Counted from the first letter of the stretch, positions 24,128 through 31,573 are shown. The stretch is 31,665 nucleotides of DNA from JANNGC01 sp043757045 (GCA_043757045.1 JAYVQC010000076.1:1-31665), one strand, 5' to 3'. Made by a program: numbers and translations. The notes: generated from the sequence alone by a model not told the origin.

Positions 24128-25813
24128 TCACTTGCGCCCGCTGAAGTGGCGGGCGGGCGCTCCGTTGATCGTTTCCAACTGCGACCAGGAACGCACGACG
24201 TCGGACTGCGCGCGGAGCGGGCGCGCGTCGGCGGTCACGGTTTGCAGCGGAAGGCCGCGCAGCGGAGACAGGTCGCTGATTTTCGTGTCGTGCAAACGAA
24301 GCTCGGTGAGCGGCATCATTTTCAAGGGCGCGAGGTCGGTCACGTCGGTGAACGACAGATCTAGTTCCGTGAGCGCCAGGCCTTGCAGCGGCGTCACGCT
24401 GCGGACGCGCGTGTTCGCGGCGCGCAGAATTTTCAGCGGCATCTTTGCCAGCGGCGCGAGGTCTTCCACCGCGGTCCAACTCACATCAAGTTCCTCCAGG
24501 CGCAGCTCCGCGAGCGGGGCCAAATCCGCGAGCGCGCCGCGCCGACGCGCGGCAGGATCGCCCGCGAGGTTCAGCACGCGCAGATGTTCTAGCGCGCAGA
24601 GCGGCCAGATGTTTTCCAGCCCCACACTCGACAAGGTGAGTTCCGTGATTTCGCCATCCACGACGCGGTAGTCTTCTTTCTTCCCGGCGAAGTTTGGGTT
24701 CGCCTCCTGCAGGGTCGCCATCACGCGCTCGATGCGTTCTTCAACCGGAAGTTTCTCCACGCGGCGGAGGAAGTCGCGCCGGTCGCTGGGATCGGCGAGC
24801 AACGCGCTGGCGGCCGGACGCGCGGGACGCTCCATGCGCGTGGCATAGAGGTAACTGCCCCCCACGACCAGCGCCGCGCCCAGGGTCAGCGCAACAACCC
24901 AACGGGAATTTTTCCGCGCCGGTTCGTCCCGCGCCATGCGGCGGCGCTGGCTTTCATCGCTGTGTTCCCACACGCGCGCTTCTTCACGGACGTGCAAAAT
25001 TTCCCCGACGAGTTCCGCGTGGCTGGGCGGACGCGCCTCGCGCTCCTTGGCGATCATCCGCGTGAGCAGACGGTTCACGCCCGCCGGGCAGTGCGGCAGC
25101 AGCGTGTGCAGCGGCGCGGGCGTCTCATTGACGTGCTTGTACATCACGCTCATGAAGTCTGGACCCTCGAAGACGGTGCGTCCCGTCATCATGTAATGCA
25201 GCGTGCAGCCGAGGCTGTAAATGTCCGTGCGCGCGTCGAGATCGCGCTGCCCGCGCGCCTGCTCGGGACTCATGAAATGCGCCGAGCCGAGCACGAGTCC
25301 GGTCACGGTCGCGCTGGTCGCGCCTTCGCGGAGAATTTTCGCGAGACCGAAATCGCCGAGCTTCACCGTGCCGTTTTGCGCGAGGAAAATGTTGTCCGGC
25401 TTCACGTCGCGATGAATGAGTTGCGCCGTCTGCCACGCGTGATCGAGCGCCGCCGCGACGTGATACGCGATGTCCAGCGCCTCCGTGAGCGGGAGCCTTC
25501 CGAGCCTTTTCAAGCGCTGCTGAATCGTCTCGCCCTCGATGAACTCCATCGCGATGTATTCGATGCCCTCGCTCTCCCCAGCGGTGAACACCTGCACGAT
25601 GTTCGCGTGGTTCACATTCGCCGCCGCAATGGCTTCCGACTGAAAGCGCGCGACGAAACCTTCCTCGCTGGCGAGGTGCGGCGGGAGAATTTTCAACGCC
25701 ACGGTGCGCTGCAAGGCGAGTTGCCGCGCCTCATAGACCGCGCCCATTCCGCCACGCCCGAGTTCGCGGAGGATTTCGTAACCGGCAAAAATTTGTCCTG
25801 CCTTGAGGGCCAT
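24128..25813 (-). CDS. Membrane Ser/Thr protein kinase with extracytoplasmic leucine-rich repeats
   Basis: 561 residues. The Hanks-type kinase domain spans about 12-275: glycine loop L-G-R-G-G-M-G-A-V-Y, Lys41, Glu60, catalytic H-R-D-V-K-P-D-N (134-141), D-F-G at 154-156, S-P-E-Q activation-segment end. A Lys/Arg-rich juxtamembrane stretch follows, then one membrane helix (305-323). An outer domain has about six short leucine-rich repeats (about 400-525) with steps such as L-A-P-L-A-E-L-R-L-E-E-L-D-V and L-T-E-L-D-L-S-F-T-D-V-T-D. The kinase is inside and the LRR sensor outside; the LRR type resembles planctomycete/verrucomicrobial 'L-x-x-L-x-L-x-x-T-x-I' repeats. Target unknown. It is divergent from a methyltransferase gene. 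Confidence 0.94.
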   Translation of the reverse strand: MALKAGQIFAGYEILRELGRGGMGAVYEARQLALQRTVALKILPPHLASEEGFVARFQSEAIAAANVNHANIVQVFTAGESEGIEYIAMEFIEGETIQQRLKRLGRLPLTEALDIAYHVAAALDHAWQTAQLIHRDVKPDNIFLAQNGTVKLGDFGLAKILREGATSATVTGLVLGSAHFMSPEQARGQRDLDARTDIYSLGCTLHYMMTGRTVFEGPDFMSVMYKHVNETPAPLHTLLPHCPAGVNRLLTRMIAKEREARPPSHAELVGEILHVREEARVWEHSDESQRRRMARDEPARKNSRWVVALTLGAALVVGGSYLYATRMERPARPAASALLADPSDRRDFLRRVEKLPVEERIERVMATLQEANPNFAGKKEDYRVVDGEITELTLSSVGLENIWPLCALEHLRVLNLAGDPAARRRGALADLAPLAELRLEELDVSWTAVEDLAPLAKMPLKILRAANTRVRSVTPLQGLALTELDLSFTDVTDLAPLKMMPLTELRLHDTKISDLSPLRGLPLQTVTADARPLRAQSDVVRSWSQLETINGAPARHFSGRK

Positions 25814-25950
25814 TCAACTCCTTGAAAATCCGAACGGGCATGGGACGGCGGCGCACGCGGGACTATTCGCGGCGCGGGCGGGGAGGAAGTGCGGCCGGCA
25901 ACTCATGCGGCGGTGGTAACAGAGGCGTGGGGAAAGTTCAAAATGAGTTC

Positions 25951-26062
25951 CGGCGCGCGGGCTTTCCAGCCCGCAGCAACTCACAGTCGTCAGCAGGCTC
26001 TGGACGAGTTGAGGAGCGTTCGTCGTCAGCACATTGCTGCGGACAGGAATGTCCGCGCGCCG
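25951..26062. repeat. Inverted-repeat element, relative of the 23256 element
   Basis: The arms 25951-25979 and 26034-26062 pair through GCGCGCGG and CCGCAGCAA/TTGCTGCGG, with the inner bases of each arm forming their own hairpin. Arm ends and spacer length (about 54 bp) match the 23256-23362 element. It lies in the gap between the kinase and the methyltransferase and accounts for most of the apparent N-terminal extension of the latter's reading frame. Confidence 0.75.
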
Positions 26063-26074
26063 TACGCTCCGCGC

Positions 26075-26926
26075 GTGCGACATGACGAACCCGTTTTCAA
26101 AGGCTGGACCAAGCCCGGCCCCATTCCGCCCGGCGCGCTCGGTCACGGCCCGAACGTGGAACCGGGCGAGACGCTCGACGCCATCAGTGGATTCTTCCGG
26201 CTCTTCCAACTCGCCCACGGCCATCGCTTCTCCACTGACGACGTGCTGACCGCGTGGTTTGGCACGCACTGGTGTCCGAGCGCGCGGGCCGCGCTCGATC
26301 TGGGGAGCGGACTCGGCACCGTGGGAATGATCGCGGCGTGGCGCTTGCCCGGCGCACGGTTCGTGACGGTTGAGGCGCAGGAGGACAGCGTGCGGCTCGC
26401 GCGCAAGTCCGCGCAATGGAACGGACTCACCGACCGCTACGACATTCGCCAGGGCGATTTCCGCGACGCGGGTGTGTTGCGTGAGGACGAGAAGTTCGAT
26501 CTGGTGCTCGGCAGCCCGCCGTATTTTCCGCCCGGCAGCGGCGTGGAAGGGGATCATCCGCAGAAGATTGCCTGCCGCTTCGAGATGCGCGGGAATGTTG
26601 CGGACTACTGCACCACGGCGGCGCGGCATCTCGCGCCCGCTGGATTCTTCGCGTGCGTCTTCCCCATCGCGCCAGAGGAACAGCACGAGCGGGTGAAAGC
26701 TGGCGCGCGCGAAGCGGGACTCGTCATCGTGCGCCGTCGTCCTGTGGTCTTGCGCGAGGGTGAGCGGCCCTTGCTCGGACTCTTCGGCATGATGCGCGCG
26801 GTGGACTTGCCCGAGGCCATGCGCGTGCGGACGTGGGAGGAACCGCCGCTCATCATCCGCGCGCGGGATGGCACGGTGCATCCTGAATACGCGGCGGTGA
26901 AACTGTCCTTTGGGTTCCCGCCGTAA
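26075..26926 (+). CDS. SAM-dependent methyltransferase, TrmN6/YfiC-like
   Basis: Rossmann-fold N6-adenine-type methyltransferase, 283 residues from a GTG at 26075. The SAM motif is A-L-D-L-G-S-G-L-G-T-V-G at 73-84, the acidic strand end is V-T-V-E-A-Q-E-D-S near 98-106, and the catalytic motif IV is L-G-S-P-P-Y-F at 145-151 (N-P-P-Y in most N6-methylases; Ser here). The YfiC/TrmN6 family modifies A37 of tRNA1(Val). The start is uncertain: the frame is open back to 25889, but that stretch lies in the repeat element and kinase promoter. The GTG precedes F-K-G-W-x-K-P-G-P-I-P, which looks like the conserved opening of homologues. Target not certain. Confidence 0.82.
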   Translation: MRHDEPVFKGWTKPGPIPPGALGHGPNVEPGETLDAISGFFRLFQLAHGHRFSTDDVLTAWFGTHWCPSARAALDLGSGLGTVGMIAAWRLPGARFVTVEAQEDSVRLARKSAQWNGLTDRYDIRQGDFRDAGVLREDEKFDLVLGSPPYFPPGSGVEGDHPQKIACRFEMRGNVADYCTTAARHLAPAGFFACVFPIAPEEQHERVKAGAREAGLVIVRRRPVVLREGERPLLGLFGMMRAVDLPEAMRVRTWEEPPLIIRARDGTVHPEYAAVKLSFGFPP

Positions 26927-27024
26927 GCGGGTGGGAAGAAACTTTTCGCACCGCAGCCCCGCGCCTCGTTCGCGCGCTCTTCCCTGATTTGACCTGCCCC
27001 CGATCTTTTTGCGACGCTCCGCGC

Positions 27025-28104
27025 ATGGGCAATTCGTTTGGTCAACTCTTTCGCATCACCACCTGGGGCGAGTCGCACGGGGGGGGCGTGGGCGTCGTCG
27101 TGGACGGCTGCCCGCCGCGCCTCGCGCTCACCGAGGCGGACATCCAGCCCGACCTCGACCGTCGCCGGCCCGGCCAGTCGAAGATCGTCACGCCGCGCAA
27201 GGAGAGCGACACGGTGCAAATTCTCTCCGGCACCTTCGAGGGGCAGACCCTCGGCACGCCCATCAGCATGTGGGTGAAAAACACGGACCAGCGTCCCGAG
27301 GCCTACAGCGAGATGGCCACCAAGTTCCGCCCGTCGCACGCCGACTACACGTATCAGGCGAAGTATGGCTTTCGGAACTGGCAGGGCGGGGGACGTTCCA
27401 GCGCGCGCGAAACCATCGGGCGCGTCGCGGCGGCGGCCATTGCCAAAAAGATTTTGCGCGAACGCTTCGGTGTCGAAGTCCTCGCCTACGTGAAACAGGT
27501 CCAACGCCTCATCGCCGACGTGAATCCCGAGACCGTCAAGGTCAAGGACATCGAGTCCAACATCGTGCGCTGCCCGCAGACGGCTACGGCGGAGAAGATG
27601 ATTCGCCTCATCGAGAAGATGCGCCGCGCGGGCGACAGCGTGGGCGGCATCATCGAAGGCGTGGCGCGCGGCGTGCCGGCGGGCTGGGGCGAGCCAGTGT
27701 TCGACCGGCTCGAAGCGGATCTGGGCAAAGGCATGTTAAGCCTGCCCGCGTCCAAGGCCTTCGAGATCGGCTCCGGCTTCGGCAGCATTCTGATGACGGG
27801 CCGCGAGCACAACGACGCCTTCCGCGCGCGCGGCGGGAAAGTCCACACGCTCACCAATCGTTCCGGCGGCGTGCAGGGCGGCATCTCGAACGGCGAGACC
27901 ATCTACTTCCGCGTCGCGTTCAAGCCCGTGGCCACGGTCATGCACGAGCAGGAAACCGTGGACGTGAATTTGAAAAACACGACGCTCAAAGGCCGCGGCC
28001 GCCACGACCCCTGCGTGCTCCCGCGCGCCGTGCCGATGGTCGAGGCCATGACCGCTCTGGTGCTCGTGGACCACGCGCTGCGGCAGAAGGCGCAGTGCGG
28101 GTGA
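27025..28104 (+). CDS. aroC: Chorismate synthase
   Basis: Last step of the shikimate pathway: 5-enolpyruvylshikimate-3-phosphate to chorismate, with reduced FMN. 359 residues from the ATG at 27025 (MGNSFGQLFRITTWGESHG, the family opening). Further signatures are D-Y-T-Y-Q-A-K-Y-G with G-G-G-R-S-S-A-R-E-T near 110-135, R-E-H-N-D-A-F and G-G-V-Q-G-G-I-S-N-G-E near 285-295, and R-H-D-P-C-V-L-P-R near the end. All key residues are intact. An in-frame extension to 26989 has no support. No other shikimate gene adjoins it, except the distant cyclase at 6676. Confidence 0.97.
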   Translation: MGNSFGQLFRITTWGESHGGGVGVVVDGCPPRLALTEADIQPDLDRRRPGQSKIVTPRKESDTVQILSGTFEGQTLGTPISMWVKNTDQRPEAYSEMATKFRPSHADYTYQAKYGFRNWQGGGRSSARETIGRVAAAAIAKKILRERFGVEVLAYVKQVQRLIADVNPETVKVKDIESNIVRCPQTATAEKMIRLIEKMRRAGDSVGGIIEGVARGVPAGWGEPVFDRLEADLGKGMLSLPASKAFEIGSGFGSILMTGREHNDAFRARGGKVHTLTNRSGGVQGGISNGETIYFRVAFKPVATVMHEQETVDVNLKNTTLKGRGRHDPCVLPRAVPMVEAMTALVLVDHALRQKAQCG

Positions 28105-28131
28105 GCCTCGGGTGATGCGCTGCGTACCCTC

Positions 28132-28166
28132 GGGGGGAAAAAGAAGCGCGGCCTTTCAGCCGCGCT
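28132..28166 (-). terminator. Terminator of the receiver gene, facing aroC
   Basis: A perfect 7-bp stem GCGCGGC/GCCGCGC (28146-28152, 28159-28165) is followed on the minus strand by TTCTTTTTCC. It ends the gene at 28196 and may weakly stop aroC transcription from the other side. Confidence 0.7.
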
Positions 28167-28195
28167 CCTTCCGAAATCAAACCTCTCCTACCCGT

Positions 28196-28591
28196 TCACG
28201 CCGCCAGCGCTTCGCGCTTCAGCACGATGCCCCGGGCCGCGAGCGTGCCGCGCACCACTTCCACGAGCATGTCCAGCGAGAAGGGCTTGAGCAGCAGCAG
28301 GCTCTTGCCTTCGCCGGTGTAATTGCTCTCCTCCTGATGGCCCGTCATCAAAATCACCGGCGTCTGCGCCGTCACCGGGTTGGCGCGCAGCGCGGTCACC
28401 GTGTCGTAGCCCGCGCCGTCCGGCAGCACCACATCGCAGAGCACGAGGCTCGGCTTCTTCTCCAAGGCCAGGCGCAAGCCCTCCTCGGCGCATTCCGTGC
28501 ACAAGACACGGCAGCCCAGATCGGCCAGTGTCTCGGCCATCGCCTCGCTCAGCGTGGTGTCGTCTTCAATAATCAAAATCAATGGTTTCAT
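28196..28591 (-). CDS. Single-domain response regulator (CheY-like receiver)
   Basis: 131 residues from the ATG at 28591. Stand-alone receiver domain: acidic pair E-D-D near 9-11, phospho-acceptor Asp53 in L-C-D-V-V-L-P-D-G, Thr83 in M-T-G, and Lys102 in L-K-P-F. No output domain. The longer in-frame reading to 28801 crosses a repeat and has no family features. No histidine kinase is nearby, so it is an orphan; the Ser/Thr kinase at 24128 is the closest signalling gene but belongs to another system. Confidence 0.92.
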   Translation of the reverse strand: MKPLILIIEDDTTLSEAMAETLADLGCRVLCTECAEEGLRLALEKKPSLVLCDVVLPDGAGYDTVTALRANPVTAQTPVILMTGHQEESNYTGEGKSLLLLKPFSLDMLVEVVRGTLAARGIVLKREALAA

Positions 28592-28730
28592 CGTTCCAAA
28601 CCCATCGGCGCAATCGGGTGAGAAGTTGAAGGGGAAATTGCACCGCCCGCTGGCGAGGTGGGGCGGTGTGGCAAAAGCTGAAATAGCGAAAGCAGAAAGA
28701 GGGGAACGGGCGCTGAACACGCCGGGCGCG

Positions 28731-28832
28731 GGTAGGGCGTCGCTGTCCTCAGCGCGCCGGACTGAGGCGTTCCCGAGTTCCGCCGCGTCCTGCCGATTCA
28801 CGCGTGGCGCGGTGAGGACACCGCGCCCTACC
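28731..28832. repeat. Inverted-repeat element with ~30-bp arms
   Basis: The arms 28731-28760 and 28803-28832 share GGTAGGGCG and GTCCTCA followed by GCGC in inverted orientation, with a 42-bp centre. They match at roughly five sixths of positions. It is a third, distinct family of palindromic element in this window. The rest of 28592-28857 holds nothing else I can support. Confidence 0.75.
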
Positions 28833-28857
28833 TCGCGCCGGGTTTTGCCCGCTCCGC

Positions 28858-29088
28858 CTACTCCGGCAGGGCCTGCCCGCCGTGCGCCGCAGGATTCGGC
28901 CGCCGCAAGAGCAGCATCGTCTGCCCCTTTTCATTCGCGGAAGAACTCTGCACGACCCACCCGTCTTCCTTCAATTCCTCCAGGCTCAGGTGCGCGTGCG
29001 GGCCGCCCTTGCTGGGAAAGAACACATACTCCCACCGCGCCAGACGCGACGGCGCGGCCGGGTGGGATGGTGGTCTTCGGGAACGCAT
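28858..29088 (-). CDS. Small DUF4177-like protein
   Basis: 76 residues from an ATG at 29088 (the start is uncertain; the frame is open to 29232 through repeat DNA). The core reads W-E-Y-V-F-F-P-S, L-S-L-E-E-L-K-E-D-G-W-V-V and M-L-L-L-R-R. This is the layout of DUF4177: a strand with W-E-Y, a helix ending E-x-G-W, and a last strand with R-R. Function unknown. An Arg/Pro-rich N-terminus of ~20 residues may be wrongly included. Real gene likely but small. Confidence 0.55.
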   Translation of the reverse strand: MRSRRPPSHPAAPSRLARWEYVFFPSKGGPHAHLSLEELKEDGWVVQSSSANEKGQTMLLLRRPNPAAHGGQALPE

Positions 29089-29155
29089 GGCCCACACTCG
29101 GCTGGACTGGCCGCGTGTCAACCGGCTTGCAAACGCTGGAAGGCAGGAGGCGAGA

Positions 29156-29297
29156 GGAACTTTGAACTTTGAACTCTGAACTCTGAACCTTGAACGGGGA
29201 AGCCTCGAACGACGGACGCCGTCTGCGTTCAAAGTTCGAAGTTCAACTGTTCAAAGTTCAACTGTTCAAAGTTCAACTGTTCAAAGTTCAAAGTTCC
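29156..29297. repeat. Short tandem repeats facing each other (7-bp and 15-bp units)
   Basis: Five heptamers of the form NNTGAAC run 29161-29195. Three exact copies of GTTCAACTGTTCAAA lie at 29241-29285. The outer ends (29156-29174 and 29279-29297) are a perfect 19-bp inverted repeat, so the block can fold into one long hairpin. Not CRISPR: no spacers. Confidence 0.85.
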
Positions 29298-29371
29298 GTT
29301 TTCCCCCCATTCAGCCGCGGCCTCCACCAGGTCCCAGACCTTTCCAGAGTGCAAAATGCAATTGGCCCTCA

Positions 29372-29401
29372 CTTTTTATCGGACTCAGCCCGGATAAAAA
29401 G
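29372..29401. other. AT-rich hairpin
   Basis: A perfect 9-bp stem CTTTTTATC/GATAAAAAG with a 12-nt loop, in the gap between the tandem repeats and the 21-bp array. Neither side has a T-tract after the stem, so it is not a standard terminator. Nothing else recognisable lies in 29298-29455. Confidence 0.45.
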
Positions 29402-29457
29402 GCTTACTTGGTTCCAAGTAACTGCGGTAACATGGCTTAGAAAGCTATCCGACCCAC

Positions 29458-29690
29458 TCCGGCCAGACCGGGATGCGTTGGGAAGACACCGGGACGAGCT
29501 GGGTAGAGGGTGGGATGCACTGGGGAACCACCGGGAACAGATTCCCGGTGGTTTCCCAGTGCATCCCGGTCCGGCCCCAACGCATCCCGCCCCCGACGGA
29601 GTTCATCCCGGTGCCGTCAGAGTGTGTCCCGGTGCCGCCGGACTGTATCCCGCCCACGCCCCAGTTCATCCCGGTCCTGCCTGAGCCGGT
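29458..29690. repeat. Two facing arrays of 21-bp repeats around a palindrome
   Basis: The core GGGA recurs at 29470, 29491, 29512 and 29533, and its complement TCCC at 29543, 29564, 29585, 29606, 29627, 29648 and 29669: exactly 21 bp apart on each side. The turning point is a hairpin (about 29512-29567) with ~26-bp arms, near perfect, and loop CAGAT. Unit consensus on the right side is about CAGTTCATCCCGGTGCCGCC. Because 21 is a multiple of three, both strands stay open and translate into heptapeptide repeats, but I do not call a gene. 29691-29936 holds no recognisable gene, and no integrase. Confidence 0.88.
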
Positions 29691-29936
29691 CGGAGCGGCG
29701 GACAGCCCTGTCCGCCGTCGGCCCACCTCACACCCCACGCGGAACTCCGTCCACGACCGGCGCGCCGCTCGGCTCCTGCGACCGCCGCTCCCGCCCGGGC
29801 CGGACACCGCGCCGCCTTTCCCGGCTACGGATCAAGTCCAAGGCGGGAGGGAAAATCTTCTCGACCGGCCAGTTGCGTCCCTTTTAGTTTTCCACCATGA
29901 AACTAGATAGGCTGAAACCCGCGCCGCCTACTCACT

Positions 29937-29943
29937 GTTAGGC
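29937..29943 (+). other. attI-like core site: start of the integron cassette array
   Basis: GTTAGGC, identical to the R' box (GTTRRRY) of the three attC sites to the right. There is no matching RYYYAAC box or attC-like stem in the ~150 bp before it, so it behaves like an attI crossover point or a remnant boundary rather than a full attC. Crossover would fall after the G at 29937. No intI gene is seen on either strand to the left within the window. Confidence 0.55.
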
Positions 29944-30020
29944 GTCATCATTACACGCATTGGAAGATGAAGCTTTTTCAAATCAGGAAACATCGGAGGC
30001 GTCCCGCAAATTAGAGGCTT

Positions 30021-30524
30021 ATGGTTATCATCAAGCAAATCTACTGCTATTCTTGCATCATCGCCTGCATCCAGTCGTTTTTCAGTGACCATCATAAGTT
30101 AGTTACACAGAATTTGTTGATTCACGCCTTTCCAGACCTTTTCTTTGTTTATGACTCTCAGAAACCCCCAAGGATTGGGGCGATGGATTTGGGCGGTCTT
30201 TGCGCCGTTGGCACCCGAATAAAAATCCACCCTACTTTTGGATTTGGCTTTATGACAGAGGAGTTGCCCGCCGATACCGACATTCGCGAGATTGCGCTCA
30301 CCGACATACAGACTCTTTTTATCACTACCCGACACCAAAAAGAAAACCCTCAAAGCCCTTGGATACATTGTGTCAGATTCAAAGAGTTTGTTCCCAATGC
30401 GGACGCTGTTTGGATTATGAATCCGAACGAGGATATTTTGGTCGATGTTTTTCGTTTCCATCAGTGGTCTTTTCAGGATATGCGAGACATGGGATGCGTA
30501 TTTTATCGGCTTACTTTGACATGA
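30021..30524 (+). CDS. Cassette 1 protein, possibly C39/papain-like fold
   Basis: 167 residues, no confident family. The start at ATG 30021 has an AGAGG five bases upstream. The N-terminus Y-C-Y-S-C-I-I-A-C-I-Q-S holds three close cysteines. G-A-M-D-L-G-G-L-C follows in the middle, then P-W-I-H-C-V-R-F near residue 113 and V-W-I-M-N-P-N-E-D near 129. A Cys at the head of a helix, a later His on a strand, and an Asn/Asp-Pro on the next strand is the order seen in C39 peptidases and related papain-like folds, so this is a weak structural guess. AT-rich, clearly foreign to the chromosome. Ends two bases before the attC. Confidence 0.65.
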   Translation: MVIIKQIYCYSCIIACIQSFFSDHHKLVTQNLLIHAFPDLFFVYDSQKPPRIGAMDLGGLCAVGTRIKIHPTFGFGFMTEELPADTDIREIALTDIQTLFITTRHQKENPQSPWIHCVRFKEFVPNADAVWIMNPNEDILVDVFRFHQWSFQDMRDMGCVFYRLTLT

Positions 30525-30525
30525 C

Positions 30526-30620
30526 GCCTAACCATGCGCTGCACCGAACTGCGCCATCGCGCTCCTGTTGGCAAGCGGGGCGTTTCGGTGGGCGCAGTCG
30601 GTGAGCTTGGGGCGTTAGGC
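30526..30620 (+). other. attC site 1
   Basis: R'' box GCCTAAC (30526-30532) and R' box GTTAGGC (30614-30620) are exact complements. The inner arms pair as CACCG-A-ACTGCGCC with GGCGCAGTCGGTG, leaving one unpaired A: the extrahelical base used by integron integrases to pick the bottom strand. Length 95 bp. The terminal loop differs from that of the two downstream sites. Confidence 0.9.
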
Positions 30621-30640
30621 CGCTGAACAACATTCCATCT

Positions 30641-30889
30641 ATGGCTACAAAAAAAGACGCAAACCTCCCGTCAAGATGGACGGCTACAGTCTTCATCGCG
30701 ATTATCGGGTTCTTTATCGCGGAAGAATATCGCTTGAGTAGCGTTTTGAAGGTCACTTTGGGGGTTGTTGCTGCGGCTTTGCCTCGTTTATTCATTCGTT
30801 ACGCCTGCTCAGACTGCGGAAATAGAGTTGAGCCAGAATCCGAGTTTTGCCCTACTTGCCGAAGTCATTTTCTAAAACCCAAAAAATAG
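30641..30889 (+). CDS. Cassette 2 small membrane protein with zinc-ribbon tail
   Basis: 82 residues. Two hydrophobic stretches (about 14-29 and 33-52) are followed by a C-terminal zinc ribbon: C-S-D-C then C-P-T-C, 14 residues apart. No family assigned. Stop is followed three bases later by the second gene of the cassette. The ribosome site is weak. Confidence 0.65.
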   Translation: MATKKDANLPSRWTATVFIAIIGFFIAEEYRLSSVLKVTLGVVAAALPRLFIRYACSDCGNRVEPESEFCPTCRSHFLKPKK

Positions 30890-30891
30890 CC

Positions 30892-31125
30892 ATGACACCA
30901 CAAGAAGAAAAATACCTGATTGCATCCCAAGAACGGATACTAAATACCGTCTTGAATATTCACGCCGAAAGCAGAGCGACAAAAGAATTACTGATTCTAT
31001 TGGCGGGCAAGATACTCACCTTTCCTGAAGGACAGACCGCCGAGAAATATTGGCAGGCTTGTTTTGACAGCGCGTTTTCCGAGTTACGTCAGCGAGGCCA
31101 GTCCGAGTCGCCGAAGCAGACCTAG
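30892..31125 (+). CDS. Cassette 2 second small protein, unknown
   Basis: 77 residues from the ATG at 30892. Mostly helical by composition: M-T-P-Q-E-E-K-Y-L-I-A-S-Q-E-R-I-L-N, then a longer stretch to a Q-R-G-Q-S tail. No known domain seen. The start lies 2 bp after the zinc-ribbon gene's stop, so the two are probably translated together, unusual for a cassette. The in-frame reading from 30847 overlaps the previous gene and is not used. Confidence 0.6.
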   Translation: MTPQEEKYLIASQERILNTVLNIHAESRATKELLILLAGKILTFPEGQTAEKYWQACFDSAFSELRQRGQSESPKQT

Positions 31126-31215
31126 CGGCTCTTTTTACTGCTTGGTCGAGATCCTTTTGTGTGACTTTGTATTTTTTCATATCTCCAGTTATTACACTTT
31201 GGGCGAGTCAACGCG

Positions 31216-31309
31216 GCCTAACCATGCGCTGCACCGAACTGCGCCCCCACGCTCCTGTTCCAATTCGGGCGTCACCGTGGGCGCAGTCGGTGAGCTTGGG
31301 TCGTTAGGC
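31216..31309 (+). other. attC site 2
   Basis: GCCTAAC (31216-31222) to GTTAGGC (31303-31309), 94 bp. Same arms and extrahelical A as site 1, with a GGTGACG-type loop stem. Identical over its length to attC 3, as far as the window shows. Confidence 0.92.
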
Positions 31310-31341
31310 GTCGTAGTTACATTCTTGGTTTTCATAAATTT

Positions 31342-31566
31342 ATGACTGAAATAGAAAAAGCCATCATCAAGTCATTGGCGGATTTAGCTGTCCACACGAC
31401 AGAAATCGGAAAAGCACAAATGAGTATTGCCAATTTCATTGCTCAACACGTCCCAAATTTATCTGAGGCCGAGAAATCAGAAGTTCTAGCTCATGCAGAG
31501 ACTTCGTGGCTTCAAGTGCAGAAGTTGCAAGACGCGGCCAGCAAGCTCCGAGTTCTTTTGTCGTAG
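31342..31566 (+). CDS. Cassette 3 small helical protein, unknown
   Basis: 74 residues, with no family match I can name. The whole chain is likely alpha-helical: E-I-E-K-A-I-I-K-S-L-A-D-L-A, then A-Q-M-S-I-A-N-F-I-A-Q-H, a break at V-P-N-L-S, and E-A-E-K-S-E-V-L-A-H-A-E-T-S-W-L-Q-V-Q-K-L. Heptad-like spacing of hydrophobics suggests a coiled coil or small bundle. Followed 7 bp later by attC 3. Confidence 0.65.
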   Translation: MTEIEKAIIKSLADLAVHTTEIGKAQMSIANFIAQHVPNLSEAEKSEVLAHAETSWLQVQKLQDAASKLRVLLS

Positions 31567-31573
31567 AAACGCC

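Noticed and set aside
29241..29285. CRISPR array
   Set aside because: Units of 15 bp abut directly, no spacers and no cas genes.
29473..29910. Frame with heptapeptide repeats as a gene
   Set aside because: Open only because the repeat unit is 21 bp; the reverse strand is equally open, and the rest is low-complexity.
29691..29936. Remnant of an integron integrase
   Set aside because: No tyrosine-recombinase motifs (R, H-x-x-R, Y) in any frame of this stretch.
30200..30604. Plus-strand frame ending in N-H-A-L-H-R-T-A-P
   Set aside because: The tail is translation of attC; the body is a shifted frame of the cassette 1 gene.
31064..31345. Frame across attC 2
   Set aside because: Crosses the attC site; same N-H-A-L-H-R-T artefact.
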